Origin: Marinobacterium stanieri
GTDB taxonomy: Bacteria; Pseudomonadota; Gammaproteobacteria; Pseudomonadales; Balneatricaceae
NCBI RefSeq assembly: GCF_900155945.1
Contig: NZ_FTMN01000014.1
Location: 22,748-86,747 of the forward strand
Length of the DNA: 64,000 nucleotides
Direction of reading: 5' to 3'
The notes under the pieces were generated by a model. The model saw only the letters and a list, made by a program, of their open reading frames with translations. It did no database searches and was not told the origin of the DNA. A program made the translations under genes and the position numbers. This document shows, one piece after another, positions 18,454 to 27,900 of this stretch; position 1 is the stretch's first letter, and each line of letters starts with the position of its first letter.

Positions 18454-18738
18454 AAGGTCTCCACATCAGCCTATGAGGCTGGCTGGTACAGAGTTTTGCC
18501 CCCCCTCTAACACTTGGATGAGCTGCTGGACAGAGTAGCCCAGCTAATTCACTTCGAGAATTGACAGGGAGGTAAATAGTTGAAGAATCAACTGGTGGGG
18601 CAATCTCCCCCGGCCGCACCGCAATTTGGCACAGCCGTTAACGCCAGATCAGGAGAGGCTGTCACTTTCATCGGCTCCCACACCTTCTGAGCTGGCCAAG
18701 CATGTACACCGAAACCGGAAAGGTGTGCAGGCTCCGAT
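18454..18738. other. Intergenic scar without recognisable gene
   Basis: 285 bp between the orphan Rhs tip and the hairpin after the immunity gene. Short frames with broken continuity (LDELLDRVAQLIHFEN on the plus strand) suggest decayed coding or IS sequence, but I cannot identify it. Confidence 0.4.
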
Positions 18739-18765
18739 GGCCAGAATGAAAAAATTATTCTGGCC
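18739..18765 (-). terminator. Hairpin after Rhs immunity gene
   Basis: Perfect 9-bp stem GGCCAGAAT / ATTCTGGCC with a 9-nt A/T loop, 10 bp downstream of the immunity stop. No U-tract follows on the minus strand, so terminator function is tentative. Confidence 0.4.
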
Positions 18766-18774
18766 CCATTTATC

Positions 18775-19182
18775 TTATTGGCCCCGTTTATTATTCAAAA
18801 AGAAATAGCGCTTTATCAGCAATATATCCTCCTCTTTCCACCCAAGATCGGAATCAGTTTCAGCTCGATGTAGTCGCTTTTCAAAGTTTTCACGCACTTT
18901 ATCTGGCCGCAACAGTGCTGGCTCAATTTCCGTGCAATATAGTGCTGCAGAACGGACGGTTGAGGTAACTGCATCACAAAGCACAGTCACGAGCACCGCG
19001 TCAATCTCGCCATCAAGCCCTTCAGCTATTGAATCCCCCATAGCTCCCAAACCATTCACTACATACAAATCCGGGCGACTTTCATCTACGTGCAACTGCT
19101 TCACATCAATAGATTCCGGCCAACAATGAAGGACTCTCTCAAGCAGCACGCTAAAGAAAAGTTCAGAATCGGCTTTACTCAT
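18775..19182 (-). CDS. Putative immunity protein for the Rhs toxin
   Basis: 135 residues, acidic N-terminal half (ESIDVKQLHVDESRPDLYVVNG), no signal peptide, so cytoplasmic. It overlaps the Rhs toxin stop by 4 bp (19179-19182), the arrangement and size expected for a cognate immunity protein that binds and blocks the toxin tip in kin cells. I do not recognise a named family. The call rests on position, coupling, size and charge. Confidence 0.6.
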   Translation of the reverse strand: MSKADSELFFSVLLERVLHCWPESIDVKQLHVDESRPDLYVVNGLGAMGDSIAEGLDGEIDAVLVTVLCDAVTSTVRSAALYCTEIEPALLRPDKVRENFEKRLHRAETDSDLGWKEEDILLIKRYFFLNNKRGQ

Positions 19183-21956
19183 TTTCTAATTCTCCCATCA
19201 GGCCAGATACTGTTTGGCTTTTCACCTTTTTCCCACGATCTTTTATTTGGCCATCGCTTCCACTGAGACCCGTCACCTTGACGGCTACCATGCTGTGACT
19301 TATCGCGCTCCCAAACGGAACCATCCTCCGGGTTCAGCTTTGCGCCCTTCCCACCATTGATTCGGTCAAAATCAGAGTTATCAGGATTATTGGGGTACGG
19401 GGCTTCAGAAGTTGGCACTCGATCATCATGAGCCCCAGATCCACCTTCCGAGAATACTAAGTTTCCATTTCTATTAACCCTTGGTGAATATGTCCGACCT
19501 GTCCTTGGCGAACTCCTGTCCGTATAGGGGCTCGAAGAGCAGTTGTAGAAGTCATAATCGTCATATGACGAGCCATTTGGAGAAGGTAAGGCACCAGCAG
19601 CCCCACCGCCGAAAATTGGGGATGCCCCACCTCCTACTCTCCCAGCACTATTCGGTAGCCCTCGAAGCCCCTCAGGATCAACATAAGATAGTGGATTGCC
19701 CCCAACATAGGCATAAGTATTCAGCCCGCCTTCAAGCCCAATCGGATCACTCTGAATATACCGCCCCGTACTGGGGTCGTAATCCCGATAGTAGTTGTAA
19801 TGTAGCCCCGTTTCACTGTCAAAATATTGGCCAGGAAAGCGGAGGTTGAATGTCAGGATACTCCCAGGGGCAACAGATGCTTGCCCAAATGCATCATAGT
19901 CCGCCCGCCAGACCACCGTTCCCTGATTATCACTCACGACCTGTGGTGTATTGAGATGATCAGTGTGTATGTAGTATACGACGGCTGAAGCGGGGCCTGA
20001 ATGAATCACCGCCAGTGGTTGTGTGCCCAACCAGACATATTCCACTTTTGTTTGCCCGCTATGATCAAGCTCGGCCAGCAGCTGCCCAGATTGATTGTAC
20101 AGATAGTAGGTGGTCTGGCCATTAACAGTCTTGCTTGTACGCTGACGATTAGCATTGTACGTGTAGGTTGCACTTACCGTGCCGCTCACACTGGTGAGAC
20201 TGTTGTAGCGGTCGTAGCTGAAGCTCAGGCCACCTTTACTCAGTACATTGCCATTCGCGTCGTACGTGTAAATACTTTGCGTTGAACCACTGATCTCGAG
20301 CAGACGGTTGCTCCAGCTGTCGACGTAGTACGTATCCACCGACTGGCCAGCTGTTTCACTCAAGCGGTTTCCGTTGCTGTCGTAAGTCCAGCTTAGGATA
20401 GTGGAGGGTGTTTGCGCATATTCCAGCCGACGCAGAGGGTCATAATCAAAGACTAACTGACCACTGACCTCCCGATTGACACCCGTAATATCATCGTTGC
20501 CATTAAAGCTGTAATTCCGGTCGAGTAACTGGCCGACCTGAGTATCGGTGAGCCGGTATTGGATGTCGTATGTGTTGGTTAGCGTCAGCCCGTTGCCGTA
20601 GGTCAACCCACTGACGGGCCCGAAGGGGGCATGGGTAATGCTGTTGGCCAGCGTTGTCGTCACACCGCCCTGGACTGTGGAGATAGACTCAATATTCCCC
20701 ACAGCGTCTCGCTGAAACAGTACGACCCGTCCACTCGGGTAGGTGATTGAAGACAAGACGTCGGCGTCGTTGTATCCATACCCAATGGTCTGGGCAATAC
20801 CACCCAGTACGTGGGTAACGCTGGCTTTCAATCCTCGCGCTGTATAATCGTAACTGATATTTGTGTTCGGCCCTGTGATATTGGTGAGTTGACCAATACC
20901 ATAACTTGCGTTGGGGTCATCGTAAGTCAGGGTTATCGTCTGACTCGGATCATAAGGGTCTTCGATCTCGGTCAGACGATTGAGTGCATCGTACGCGTAA
21001 TGGGTTTGCTGTCCGTTAGCATCAGTCTCTCCTGTCAGGTTGCCGGCGGAATCATAGGTGTAGCTCGTTGTCCCCGTATCAGGGCTGATTTGCTGCACCC
21101 TGTCACCGTAGCCATTGTAAACATACTGGGTGGTGTGGCCATTTGGATCAGACACGGATGTCAGCTGGTTCAGACTGTCATATGAATACAATGTCTGCCC
21201 TTGCAAGGCGTCTGTTGTCTGTGTAAGCCGGTTAAGGGCATCAAAAGCATGCGCAGTCGTGTTGGCTTCCCCGTCGATGGCTTGGACCAGATTGCCATTT
21301 AAGTCATATTGCCGTTGCTGACTGCCATTGAGCCCCACCACCTCAAGGAGACGCGAGAGTTCGTCATATACTTGAGCACGGGTATAACGCAGACTTTCAT
21401 TTGCATCCAGAATACGCTCTTCGACTCGATTACCTGCGGCGTCTAAAACATACTCGATACGGTTGCCAAGCGAGTCAGCAATGGCACTCACACGACCGGT
21501 ATCATCGTAGAGGTAGGTAAGTGTCGTTTGGTCGGGCAAGGTGATACCGGTCAGATTACCGATAGCATCATATGTAAAACCGGTGGTGGCGCCGGCGGTG
21601 GTGCGAGTAATCAGTCGGCCAAGGCCATCATAGGCCAGCGTCGTTAATACCCCGTTGGGGTCAACCAATGTCAGAGGGCGTCCATCGGCATCATGCGCAG
21701 TGATCTCACTCACCTGGCCAAGAGCATTGGTCACCTGGATCAAGTTGCCTTGCCCATCGTAGTCGTAACTGGTGACATCTTGCACATCAGTACGGGGGCC
21801 ATCAGCTGTTGCCATCTGGCCGGGAATCGGGCCATTTGTCCCGGCAGTATCGGGATGATAGGTGTAAGTCCAGCTGCGATTTGCGTGCGCCGTGTTGACA
21901 CCTAGCGCCAGTAATAAAACGCCGCCCAGCAGGCGCGTGCCCAAATGCTTCATCAT
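19179..21956 (-). CDS. Rhs/YD-repeat toxin with Sec signal peptide
   Basis: 925 residues from ATG 21956 (AGGA 8 bp upstream; a GTG at 21971 is the longer alternative). A Sec signal peptide (LLGGVLLLALGVNTAHA) is followed by about 25 YD repeats (YDALNRLTEIEDPYD-type), then the hyperconserved core end (YYYRDYDPSTGRYIQSDPIGL, with PLSYVDPEGL) at about residue 755. The variable tip of about 165 residues is Gly/Ser-rich and ends in a basic Trp-rich block (GSVWERDKSQHG, WKRWPNKRSWEKGEKP, SIWPDGRIRK) that looks like the small nuclease domains of CdiA/Rhs toxins. It lacks PAAR and DUF6531; those N-terminal functions sit in the next gene upstream. Export by the adjacent T2SS is plausible. Confidence 0.8.
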   Translation of the reverse strand: MMKHLGTRLLGGVLLLALGVNTAHANRSWTYTYHPDTAGTNGPIPGQMATADGPRTDVQDVTSYDYDGQGNLIQVTNALGQVSEITAHDADGRPLTLVDPNGVLTTLAYDGLGRLITRTTAGATTGFTYDAIGNLTGITLPDQTTLTYLYDDTGRVSAIADSLGNRIEYVLDAAGNRVEERILDANESLRYTRAQVYDELSRLLEVVGLNGSQQRQYDLNGNLVQAIDGEANTTAHAFDALNRLTQTTDALQGQTLYSYDSLNQLTSVSDPNGHTTQYVYNGYGDRVQQISPDTGTTSYTYDSAGNLTGETDANGQQTHYAYDALNRLTEIEDPYDPSQTITLTYDDPNASYGIGQLTNITGPNTNISYDYTARGLKASVTHVLGGIAQTIGYGYNDADVLSSITYPSGRVVLFQRDAVGNIESISTVQGGVTTTLANSITHAPFGPVSGLTYGNGLTLTNTYDIQYRLTDTQVGQLLDRNYSFNGNDDITGVNREVSGQLVFDYDPLRRLEYAQTPSTILSWTYDSNGNRLSETAGQSVDTYYVDSWSNRLLEISGSTQSIYTYDANGNVLSKGGLSFSYDRYNSLTSVSGTVSATYTYNANRQRTSKTVNGQTTYYLYNQSGQLLAELDHSGQTKVEYVWLGTQPLAVIHSGPASAVVYYIHTDHLNTPQVVSDNQGTVVWRADYDAFGQASVAPGSILTFNLRFPGQYFDSETGLHYNYYRDYDPSTGRYIQSDPIGLEGGLNTYAYVGGNPLSYVDPEGLRGLPNSAGRVGGGASPIFGGGAAGALPSPNGSSYDDYDFYNCSSSPYTDRSSPRTGRTYSPRVNRNGNLVFSEGGSGAHDDRVPTSEAPYPNNPDNSDFDRINGGKGAKLNPEDGSVWERDKSQHGSRQGDGSQWKRWPNKRSWEKGEKPNSIWPDGRIRK

Positions 21957-22037
21957 AGTGTCATTCCTCACGTATTGTCCTTGTATGCCATATCCACCCT
22001 GGATGGCAGCTCCGATAGTGTTCAGGTTTGAAAACTA

Positions 22038-23573
22038 TCAGGGCTGCGGCGTCACCACCTGACTCAATAGTCGCCCGGTAGCGTCATACGTCATCTCAGT
22101 GACTCGCTGCGGCTCGGTAATCATGACCGGTAGCTGCAAAGTCGGGTGCCACTGGGTTGTGATTGTCCGTGCCTCAGGGGTACCGCTTGCTTCCGTTTTA
22201 CTCGTTTCCAGTCCGCGACTGTTGTATTGATAAACGGTTACAATCCCGCGTTCATCTGTTTTGCTTGTCAGTAAACCCCTGGTGTCATAGCTGTAGCTGG
22301 AGTTACTGGCAGGGCAATTAGGCGTTGGCTCGCCATCTATCGATGCTATACGCTTCACACCGTCAATGACGACGTAGTGGTAGGTCACTTCACGACCAAG
22401 CGCATTCGTGACAGTCACCGAACCATCGGTGTTATAAACGATGCTGGTCTCATCAGCGCCGTCTGCATGAACACTTTTAGTAGCACGTCCCGATGAATCG
22501 TATTCCCAGGTGACATAACGTACCCCCCGCTCATCGGTAATACCCGTCAGGAATTGCGGGTAAGTAGCGTTCTCGTAGTGAAATATGCGCTCGAGCGTCT
22601 GACCACCCGCCAGGGTAGTAACCTGAGTCAGGCGTGACGAATTGTAGGTGTAAGTGGTCGATAAAGAGCTAGTGGCCAACGAAAGCGGTTGGAAGTGTTC
22701 ATCCTGAGTGAACGTCAACTGGTGACCAAATGTATCTTCTACCAGTACATCAGTTGCACCATAGGTCAGCACATGAAATTGTCCGTTGATATTGGCCATC
22801 CGAGTGAGACGCCCCTGACTATCGAAGTCGAAAACGTCCTGCCTGGAAGAGGTATATCGCCACCCAGTTCCGGTTTGTTCCAAGGTTCCCAACTCTGCCG
22901 GGCTGGGAGTGATCGTGCTGCCAGTAACAGTAAATGCCGACTCACGACCATCAGCGAGGACTAATGTGATGAGTCCACTCGTGATGTTCAGGCGTGTGGA
23001 ATAGTTGTGTCTCCAGTAACCATCCACACTGTTGTAATGCCGAGCAAAGAACAGCGGATACGGCCCATTCGCACGATAGTCTTCTTCCCTCTGGAATTTG
23101 TTACCGATTGCAGTGTTGATGGGATTCCCCCGTGAGCTACTGGGGGCATCACAGGCCAGGGTCTCGGGCTCACCTTTATTCTTCCCTAGAGTGACCTCAG
23201 GGTCGTAGAACAGGAGCATGCTATCCGTTGCACTGCATCCGCCGGCACTTCCTGATACTGAAAAGAAATTGTTACCTTCTTTCAGGTTAACGGACACTCC
23301 ACGCGTTTCCAGGAAACTGACGGCAGCTGTAAAAGATCCTGAGTAATTGAAAAATGGGGTGCCGTTTAGGGTGGCGGTAACGGTACCATAGTCACCATGC
23401 TGAGCATCTGCACCACCTTGACCATAAACGGTGATAGTAGATGACCTGACGGTTGTACCATCACTGGGTGATGTAAACTGTAGCGTACATGCCGCATTGG
23501 CGATCGACGAAAAGCCTTGCCCTGCAAGCAGGAGCCCTGTGACCGATGCAATTCGAAGCATTTTGCTCATCAT
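22038..23573 (-). CDS. Rhs N-terminal half: DUF6531 plus YD repeats, secreted
   Basis: 511 residues; ATG 23573 has AAAGGA 4 bp upstream. A Sec signal peptide ends at AANAA-like SSIANA (residue about 28). An Ig-like domain (residues 30-120, FTSPSDGTTVRSSTITVYG) precedes a DUF6531-type segment (NPINTAIGNKFQREEDYRA, then LFFARHYNS) that normally opens an Rhs shell, followed by YD repeats. It stops without core end or toxin. The next gene 80 bp downstream starts with its own signal peptide and supplies the rest, so one Rhs cage seems to be encoded as two separately exported halves. The reading frames are intact, so this is not a simple frameshift. Confidence 0.7.
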   Translation of the reverse strand: MMSKMLRIASVTGLLLAGQGFSSIANAACTLQFTSPSDGTTVRSSTITVYGQGGADAQHGDYGTVTATLNGTPFFNYSGSFTAAVSFLETRGVSVNLKEGNNFFSVSGSAGGCSATDSMLLFYDPEVTLGKNKGEPETLACDAPSSSRGNPINTAIGNKFQREEDYRANGPYPLFFARHYNSVDGYWRHNYSTRLNITSGLITLVLADGRESAFTVTGSTITPSPAELGTLEQTGTGWRYTSSRQDVFDFDSQGRLTRMANINGQFHVLTYGATDVLVEDTFGHQLTFTQDEHFQPLSLATSSLSTTYTYNSSRLTQVTTLAGGQTLERIFHYENATYPQFLTGITDERGVRYVTWEYDSSGRATKSVHADGADETSIVYNTDGSVTVTNALGREVTYHYVVIDGVKRIASIDGEPTPNCPASNSSYSYDTRGLLTSKTDERGIVTVYQYNSRGLETSKTEASGTPEARTITTQWHPTLQLPVMITEPQRVTEMTYDATGRLLSQVVTPQP

Positions 23574-24167
23574 TAAATCCTTTTAAAGTATTAACGCGTT
23601 ATATAAATCACGCTCCACCCAATGCACCTATAGAAAGTGGTTAGGTTCCTTCAATCCAGTATTGTGTGATTTATGAGTCGATATGCCCATTTTTATCTAA
23701 ATGAGTTCATGACCTTATATTTATACTACCGGTCAGCCAAGATTAGCTGACCAGAAGACTTAACACCCGCCATGTAAGAGGCATTAAATATCAGTAGGCA
23801 AGGCTCTTTGCTTGCTTCCCGGAATCTGGATTTTGTTGTTGAAAGCTTTGATCGATAGAGCGCAACACTAAACCGGCATGGAGTAAGTATATTGAAGAAT
23901 GCGATCTGAGCCAGGTATTCGGTTGAGATGATATATTCGAAATGGGGCTAGGGCTGCCACTAACGTATGATATTTCCAGCTTCATCTGAACATCCTTATT
24001 CGTCGCCGAACAATAAGAATAGAGAGTCTAATATAAAAACTAGACACTCCAACAAAATTCACAATCCTTTGCGAGGTTTGAAAGCCTTCAAGCGATACTA
24101 CCATTACAAAATAAATTGGCAACACCAATAGTGAGTACAGGGATCGAGGACTGAATTCCTTTCAGCC
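23574..24167. other. Non-coding gap between T2SS and Rhs genes
   Basis: 594 bp, AT-rich. A minus-strand frame of 64 codons (23791-23985) has no ribosome-binding site and no recognisable product. A near-palindrome (AGAGTCTA ... TAGACACTC, 24015-24050) could be a hairpin. The promoter of the Rhs genes is presumably near 23590-23700. Confidence 0.4.
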
Positions 24168-24635
24168 CTAACGGCCAAAGGTGAGCTGAGCCTTCACCCG
24201 ACCAGGCATATCTGTCGCACGTACATTGGCCTGTTTCAAGATAACCCCATCTACGTGTAATCTGTCGATCATAGTCAAAACCATATTAAAGTTGGCTTTA
24301 TCAAATGATAGCTGAACCTCGCTTTCACCTTTGCTTTGCATCCGGGCCGGTTTCAGGTTTAGTTCGTTGGTTTTGTGTGTAATTAGTCGCTGTAACGGTA
24401 CATTTGAATGCTGAACATAAGTACCATTTACTTGCAGATGTAGAACCTCTTCTGCTGCCCTTTCCATCCATGCGGCAAGGGCGCGTTTTTCAGCGACTTG
24501 TTGCAGCAAATGCTCATTACTCTCAGACAAAGGCCGCCATATTAGGTAAGCGAGCAATACCAAGGCACACACGCCCCCTAGCCACAACACCAGCTTCTCC
24601 CTTTCCTCTAGGCTCTGGTAATAAGCGCTAAACAT
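24168..24635 (-). CDS. gspM: T2SS inner-membrane protein GspM
   Basis: 155 residues: short cytoplasmic start (FSAYYQSLEEREKLVLW), one transmembrane helix at about 17-35 (LGGVCALVLLAYLIW) and a periplasmic ferredoxin-like domain. It is the last gene of the gsp operon, directly abutting gspL (24635). GspM partners GspL in the inner-membrane assembly platform. Length and topology are normal. Confidence 0.85.
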   Translation of the reverse strand: MFSAYYQSLEEREKLVLWLGGVCALVLLAYLIWRPLSESNEHLLQQVAEKRALAAWMERAAEEVLHLQVNGTYVQHSNVPLQRLITHKTNELNLKPARMQSKGESEVQLSFDKANFNMVLTMIDRLHVDGVILKQANVRATDMPGRVKAQLTFGR

Positions 24636-25801
24636 TAACGAACCTCCGTGACCGTAATACGCCCTTTAGTTGTCTTTGCAGAACTTGAAAACTGCCCTAA
24701 CTGACTATTCACACCCTCTACATTGAGGCGCTCGTTAAGCTGCTGGATACTTCCCGCATTATCACTTTTCACTTCAAGTGCTATGCGCCTACCCTCGGCA
24801 TCGTAGTGGAGCATGTCCATCCGTACATCCTGATATTGCTGAAACGCGGGTACACTTGTATCCAAAACTTGCAGAAGGGGTGACCCCATTTGCTTACGCC
24901 TTAACTGCTCTAACCGTCTTTCCATCTGGACACGAGGATTCACTATCCGTTGAGCATCAGGGAAGGTCTCGCGATAAAGGGCTTCAACTTGTTGATCGAA
25001 AGATTCCTTCTCACGGGATAGCCTATAGTTATCCACTGCTAACTGCGCAAAGCTGATCAAGACAAGCAGCATCATTAGTAGTGCGGGTATACGCCAATGG
25101 CTAATCAGCTCACGCACAGGATCTCGTAACTTGTAATCTCCCTGCATCAGATTTATGGCCTGTTCCAGGTTCAGGTAGCGTGCCATAGATGCCAGAGGTG
25201 ACTCATCCTGATTCACGTCTAACGTCTGTATAGGAGCAGCCCGTTCCAGCATTGGGACCAACTGATGCAGTCCATCTCGCGTCAGTGCAACTCCCTGGCA
25301 TTGATCGAACTTCAATAACACTCGGTCTTCTAATTCTAGCTTAGACCACTGCTTGGCCTTGCCTTCAAGCGATTGTGCATCGGCAAAAACACCCTTAATA
25401 GGCATGTTCGTGGACGAAATCAGTTCGTGCCAACCCTGGATCAGGGAACGCGATACCACCTGTACCGCGTAATGCCCCTCTCTTGGACTGGAGTCCTGGG
25501 CAAAGTGCAGTTGATCCGGGTCTTCACAAAGCTGCTCTTCTAATTGAAAGGGGATGGCTCGACGTGCAGCGCGACTATTTACAGGCAGAGAAACCGAAGT
25601 AGAGAGTATCTGTTCCTGCGGCAGCAGCAGATAGCAGGGGTACAAAAGCGCTAAATTCCGCAGACTGGTTAGCTCACTCCCACTCTGCAGCCGTCCGCTG
25701 TCTAGTTGGCGAGCGCCAGCCCTACTCCAAATCAACCAATCAATCGGTTGATTTGGATAGCCCTTGCCCCACATCAGCATTATCTCATTCCTGGCCACCA
25801 A
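24635..25801 (-). CDS. gspL: T2SS assembly-platform protein GspL
   Basis: 388 residues. The cytoplasmic actin-like domain (residues 1-235, including LLLPQEQILSTSVSLP and RAARRAIPFQLEE) is followed by a transmembrane helix near 240-262 (IPALLMMLLVLISFAQLAV) and a periplasmic ferredoxin-like domain. GspL recruits the GspE ATPase to the membrane. It overlaps gspK by about 22 bp; the true start may be the later ATG giving MLMWGKG. Confidence 0.85.
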   Translation of the reverse strand: MVARNEIMLMWGKGYPNQPIDWLIWSRAGARQLDSGRLQSGSELTSLRNLALLYPCYLLLPQEQILSTSVSLPVNSRAARRAIPFQLEEQLCEDPDQLHFAQDSSPREGHYAVQVVSRSLIQGWHELISSTNMPIKGVFADAQSLEGKAKQWSKLELEDRVLLKFDQCQGVALTRDGLHQLVPMLERAAPIQTLDVNQDESPLASMARYLNLEQAINLMQGDYKLRDPVRELISHWRIPALLMMLLVLISFAQLAVDNYRLSREKESFDQQVEALYRETFPDAQRIVNPRVQMERRLEQLRRKQMGSPLLQVLDTSVPAFQQYQDVRMDMLHYDAEGRRIALEVKSDNAGSIQQLNERLNVEGVNSQLGQFSSSAKTTKGRITVTEVR

Positions 25802-26880
25802 CCAGCTCCTTTAGCTCGCTTGCTGCCAGAATTGCCATCTGGCCACCTCTCCAACTCGCCATACTGACGTTGATAGACATAGGTCTTTCCATCACGAACG
25901 TGGATATTGGAATACATTAACAACCGGGTGTTGCGGTAATTCACCTCTACTCTGGCAAAAAAGAAGTCCGAACTTACGCTGAGGTGCTCTTTGACAGCCA
26001 CATCAAGATCCTTAACATCGTTCTTTCCCTCAGTTAGCATGCTCCAGAACTCCTCTACGTTTCCAACCCCTCCGCTCGGACGGTGCGCCAGCCATTCATC
26101 TATATCTTCTAACAAAACTTTATCCTTAAATAGAGCAGCCAACACAGCGGCATTTTCAGGCTGGAGCGTATTTAAATTAATAGTAACTCGGTCACTCGGT
26201 ACTGCACAAAGCATTTGCCCCAATATTGAGAGCCGCTCCAGTTCGTCGTCGTTTAAACTTTTTCCCGCACTGGAAAAACCCTTGATATAGTTAAGTTCGC
26301 TCATCGAGACTAGCGGGCTATTTGCCGGTAGATAGGGAGGCTTTCGACTCGTATAGTAAAGATCCTCTGCGCCATGAAAGCCCGTCGGCAGTGTATCGCT
26401 GTCTAGCCAATCACGTAACGGCTCCACCATAGCTTCAACCTCTCTCGGCTCGAACTCCATTAGACTCAGTAGAGCCGACAAATGGCGGCTTGCTCCACCT
26501 TCGTTCGCTTCAGAATCCGCACTGTGTGGGGTATTGAGTGACGCCAACCCATTGAGGTTGAAACAGGTCCGTCGATCCTTAATGCTGAGCCGAATCAGCC
26601 CTCCCTCTACGGGGTATCTGAGCATCGAACTCGCCCAAGCTTGACCCAAATGTATACGTCCATCATTCGTCAGAGCAGACTCTATCAGCTCCCGTGCCAG
26701 CCGCTCCCCTCCTTGAGCATACCAGTAGGCTTGCTGGTACTCCTGCTGGTTTTCGGCCCGTCGGATACTAAGTTGCAAACTGGAGCCGAGATTAGCCGCG
26801 ATAACAGTAATCAACGCCAGTATAAGGAGAACAACTATCAGGGCCGCACCTTCCTGATGATGCCGTGTCACCGCCATCAA
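25780..26880 (-). CDS. gspK: T2SS minor pseudopilin GspK
   Basis: 366 residues; prepilin-type N-terminus (HHQEGAALIVVLLILALITVIAA) with cleavage after Gly, then the large alpha domain typical of GspK with NLNGLASLN, DWLDSDTLPTGFHGAED and the helix-hairpin-helix-like DRVTINLNTL. GspK caps the pseudopilus tip with GspI and GspJ. Overlaps gspJ by 4 bp. Confidence 0.9.
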   Translation of the reverse strand: MMAVTRHHQEGAALIVVLLILALITVIAANLGSSLQLSIRRAENQQEYQQAYWYAQGGERLARELIESALTNDGRIHLGQAWASSMLRYPVEGGLIRLSIKDRRTCFNLNGLASLNTPHSADSEANEGGASRHLSALLSLMEFEPREVEAMVEPLRDWLDSDTLPTGFHGAEDLYYTSRKPPYLPANSPLVSMSELNYIKGFSSAGKSLNDDELERLSILGQMLCAVPSDRVTINLNTLQPENAAVLAALFKDKVLLEDIDEWLAHRPSGGVGNVEEFWSMLTEGKNDVKDLDVAVKEHLSVSSDFFFARVEVNYRNTRLLMYSNIHVRDGKTYVYQRQYGELERWPDGNSGSKRAKGAGWWPGMR

Positions 26881-27503
26881 AGTCCCTCGGGTAGCAGCAG
26901 CGTCTGTGACACCGCGCCATAGCGCTCGGTATCAATCAAGATTTCGACGGCTTTCGGTAGCTCAGAAGCGAAGATTCCATTGCTCATCCCGCCCGCCCAG
27001 CCGTCATGCCAGTTCTGACCATAATAAAATCTCAGTTTCAGATCCTTCACATTCTCCATAAGTACCGCTTCATTCCAACGCTCGTGAGCTGGGGCTTCCA
27101 GATAGGGAGAACTGTCACGATACAACCGCCCTTCCGAAAACCTGTAACGAACTCTCTCCAATTGGGAGACTGGAACCTGGTAACTTAAAATGCGTCGTCC
27201 CGTCCTATAGAAATCGAGTAACACGCCTTCAGATTCACCTTCGTCGTCCAAGTTTGCGATAAGAGGCTGTCGGCGATGTTCCCCAAGATCGGTACGCCCT
27301 GCACGAAACACTATCTGCTCAAGGTCGCGTCTCAGCCACTGCTGAGTACTTTGAAGCCGCTGAAGGGAGTCAATACTATCCCCAACAGCCTGTTCACTTT
27401 TCACTCCAGCACCGAGAGTAAGCATCGCAGCCAGTCCCAGAAGTGCCAGCAACGCTACTGACACCAGCATTTCCAATAGAGTGAACCCATGTTGGTACCT
27501 CAT
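26877..27503 (-). CDS. gspJ: T2SS minor pseudopilin GspJ
   Basis: 208 residues with prepilin motif GFTLLEMLVSVALLALLGLA, then the WLRRDLEQI segment typical of GspJ and a beta-rich C-terminus (DLKLRFYYGQNWHDGW). Component of the pseudopilus tip. It lies 10 bp after gspI. Confidence 0.9.
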   Translation of the reverse strand: MRYQHGFTLLEMLVSVALLALLGLAAMLTLGAGVKSEQAVGDSIDSLQRLQSTQQWLRRDLEQIVFRAGRTDLGEHRRQPLIANLDDEGESEGVLLDFYRTGRRILSYQVPVSQLERVRYRFSEGRLYRDSSPYLEAPAHERWNEAVLMENVKDLKLRFYYGQNWHDGWAGGMSNGIFASELPKAVEILIDTERYGAVSQTLLLPEGL

Positions 27504-27513
27504 GACTGTCTAT

Positions 27514-27900
27514 TCATGGGGTGGCTCCCATAAAAGCCTGTATCTCAGCCAGCGGGGGCGACTCATTGGAGAGATCTGCATCAGCGGAATAGACACGGGT
27601 AGCCACCCGACGCAAAGCTGGATCGTCAGTTTCCGTTACATCCTCTACCAACCTGAGATCCAACCCAGCCAAACTCCGTTTTTGATTACGCTGGCCCAAA
27701 GCGGGCCATGTTTGCTGCAGGCGTAATTCAGCGAGGTGATTGTGAGCCACTAGTTGCGCAAAGTAGCGCTGTTCCAACGTCTCCACGATACGTGCTTGTT
27801 CCCCCAACACTTTCAGTAAGGCGCCAACTGCAACGGCAAATATGAAAAGCGCGACCAGGAGTTCTAACAAAGTGACACCACGCTGCCTTATTCGAGTCAT
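27514..27900 (-). CDS. gspI: T2SS minor pseudopilin GspI
   Basis: 128 residues with prepilin motif GVTLLELLVALFIFAVAVGA and the conserved AQLVAHNHLAELRL segment of GspI. Nucleates the pseudopilus tip. Overlaps gspH by 4 bp. Confidence 0.9.
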   Translation of the reverse strand: MTRIRQRGVTLLELLVALFIFAVAVGALLKVLGEQARIVETLEQRYFAQLVAHNHLAELRLQQTWPALGQRNQKRSLAGLDLRLVEDVTETDDPALRRVATRVYSADADLSNESPPLAEIQAFMGATP

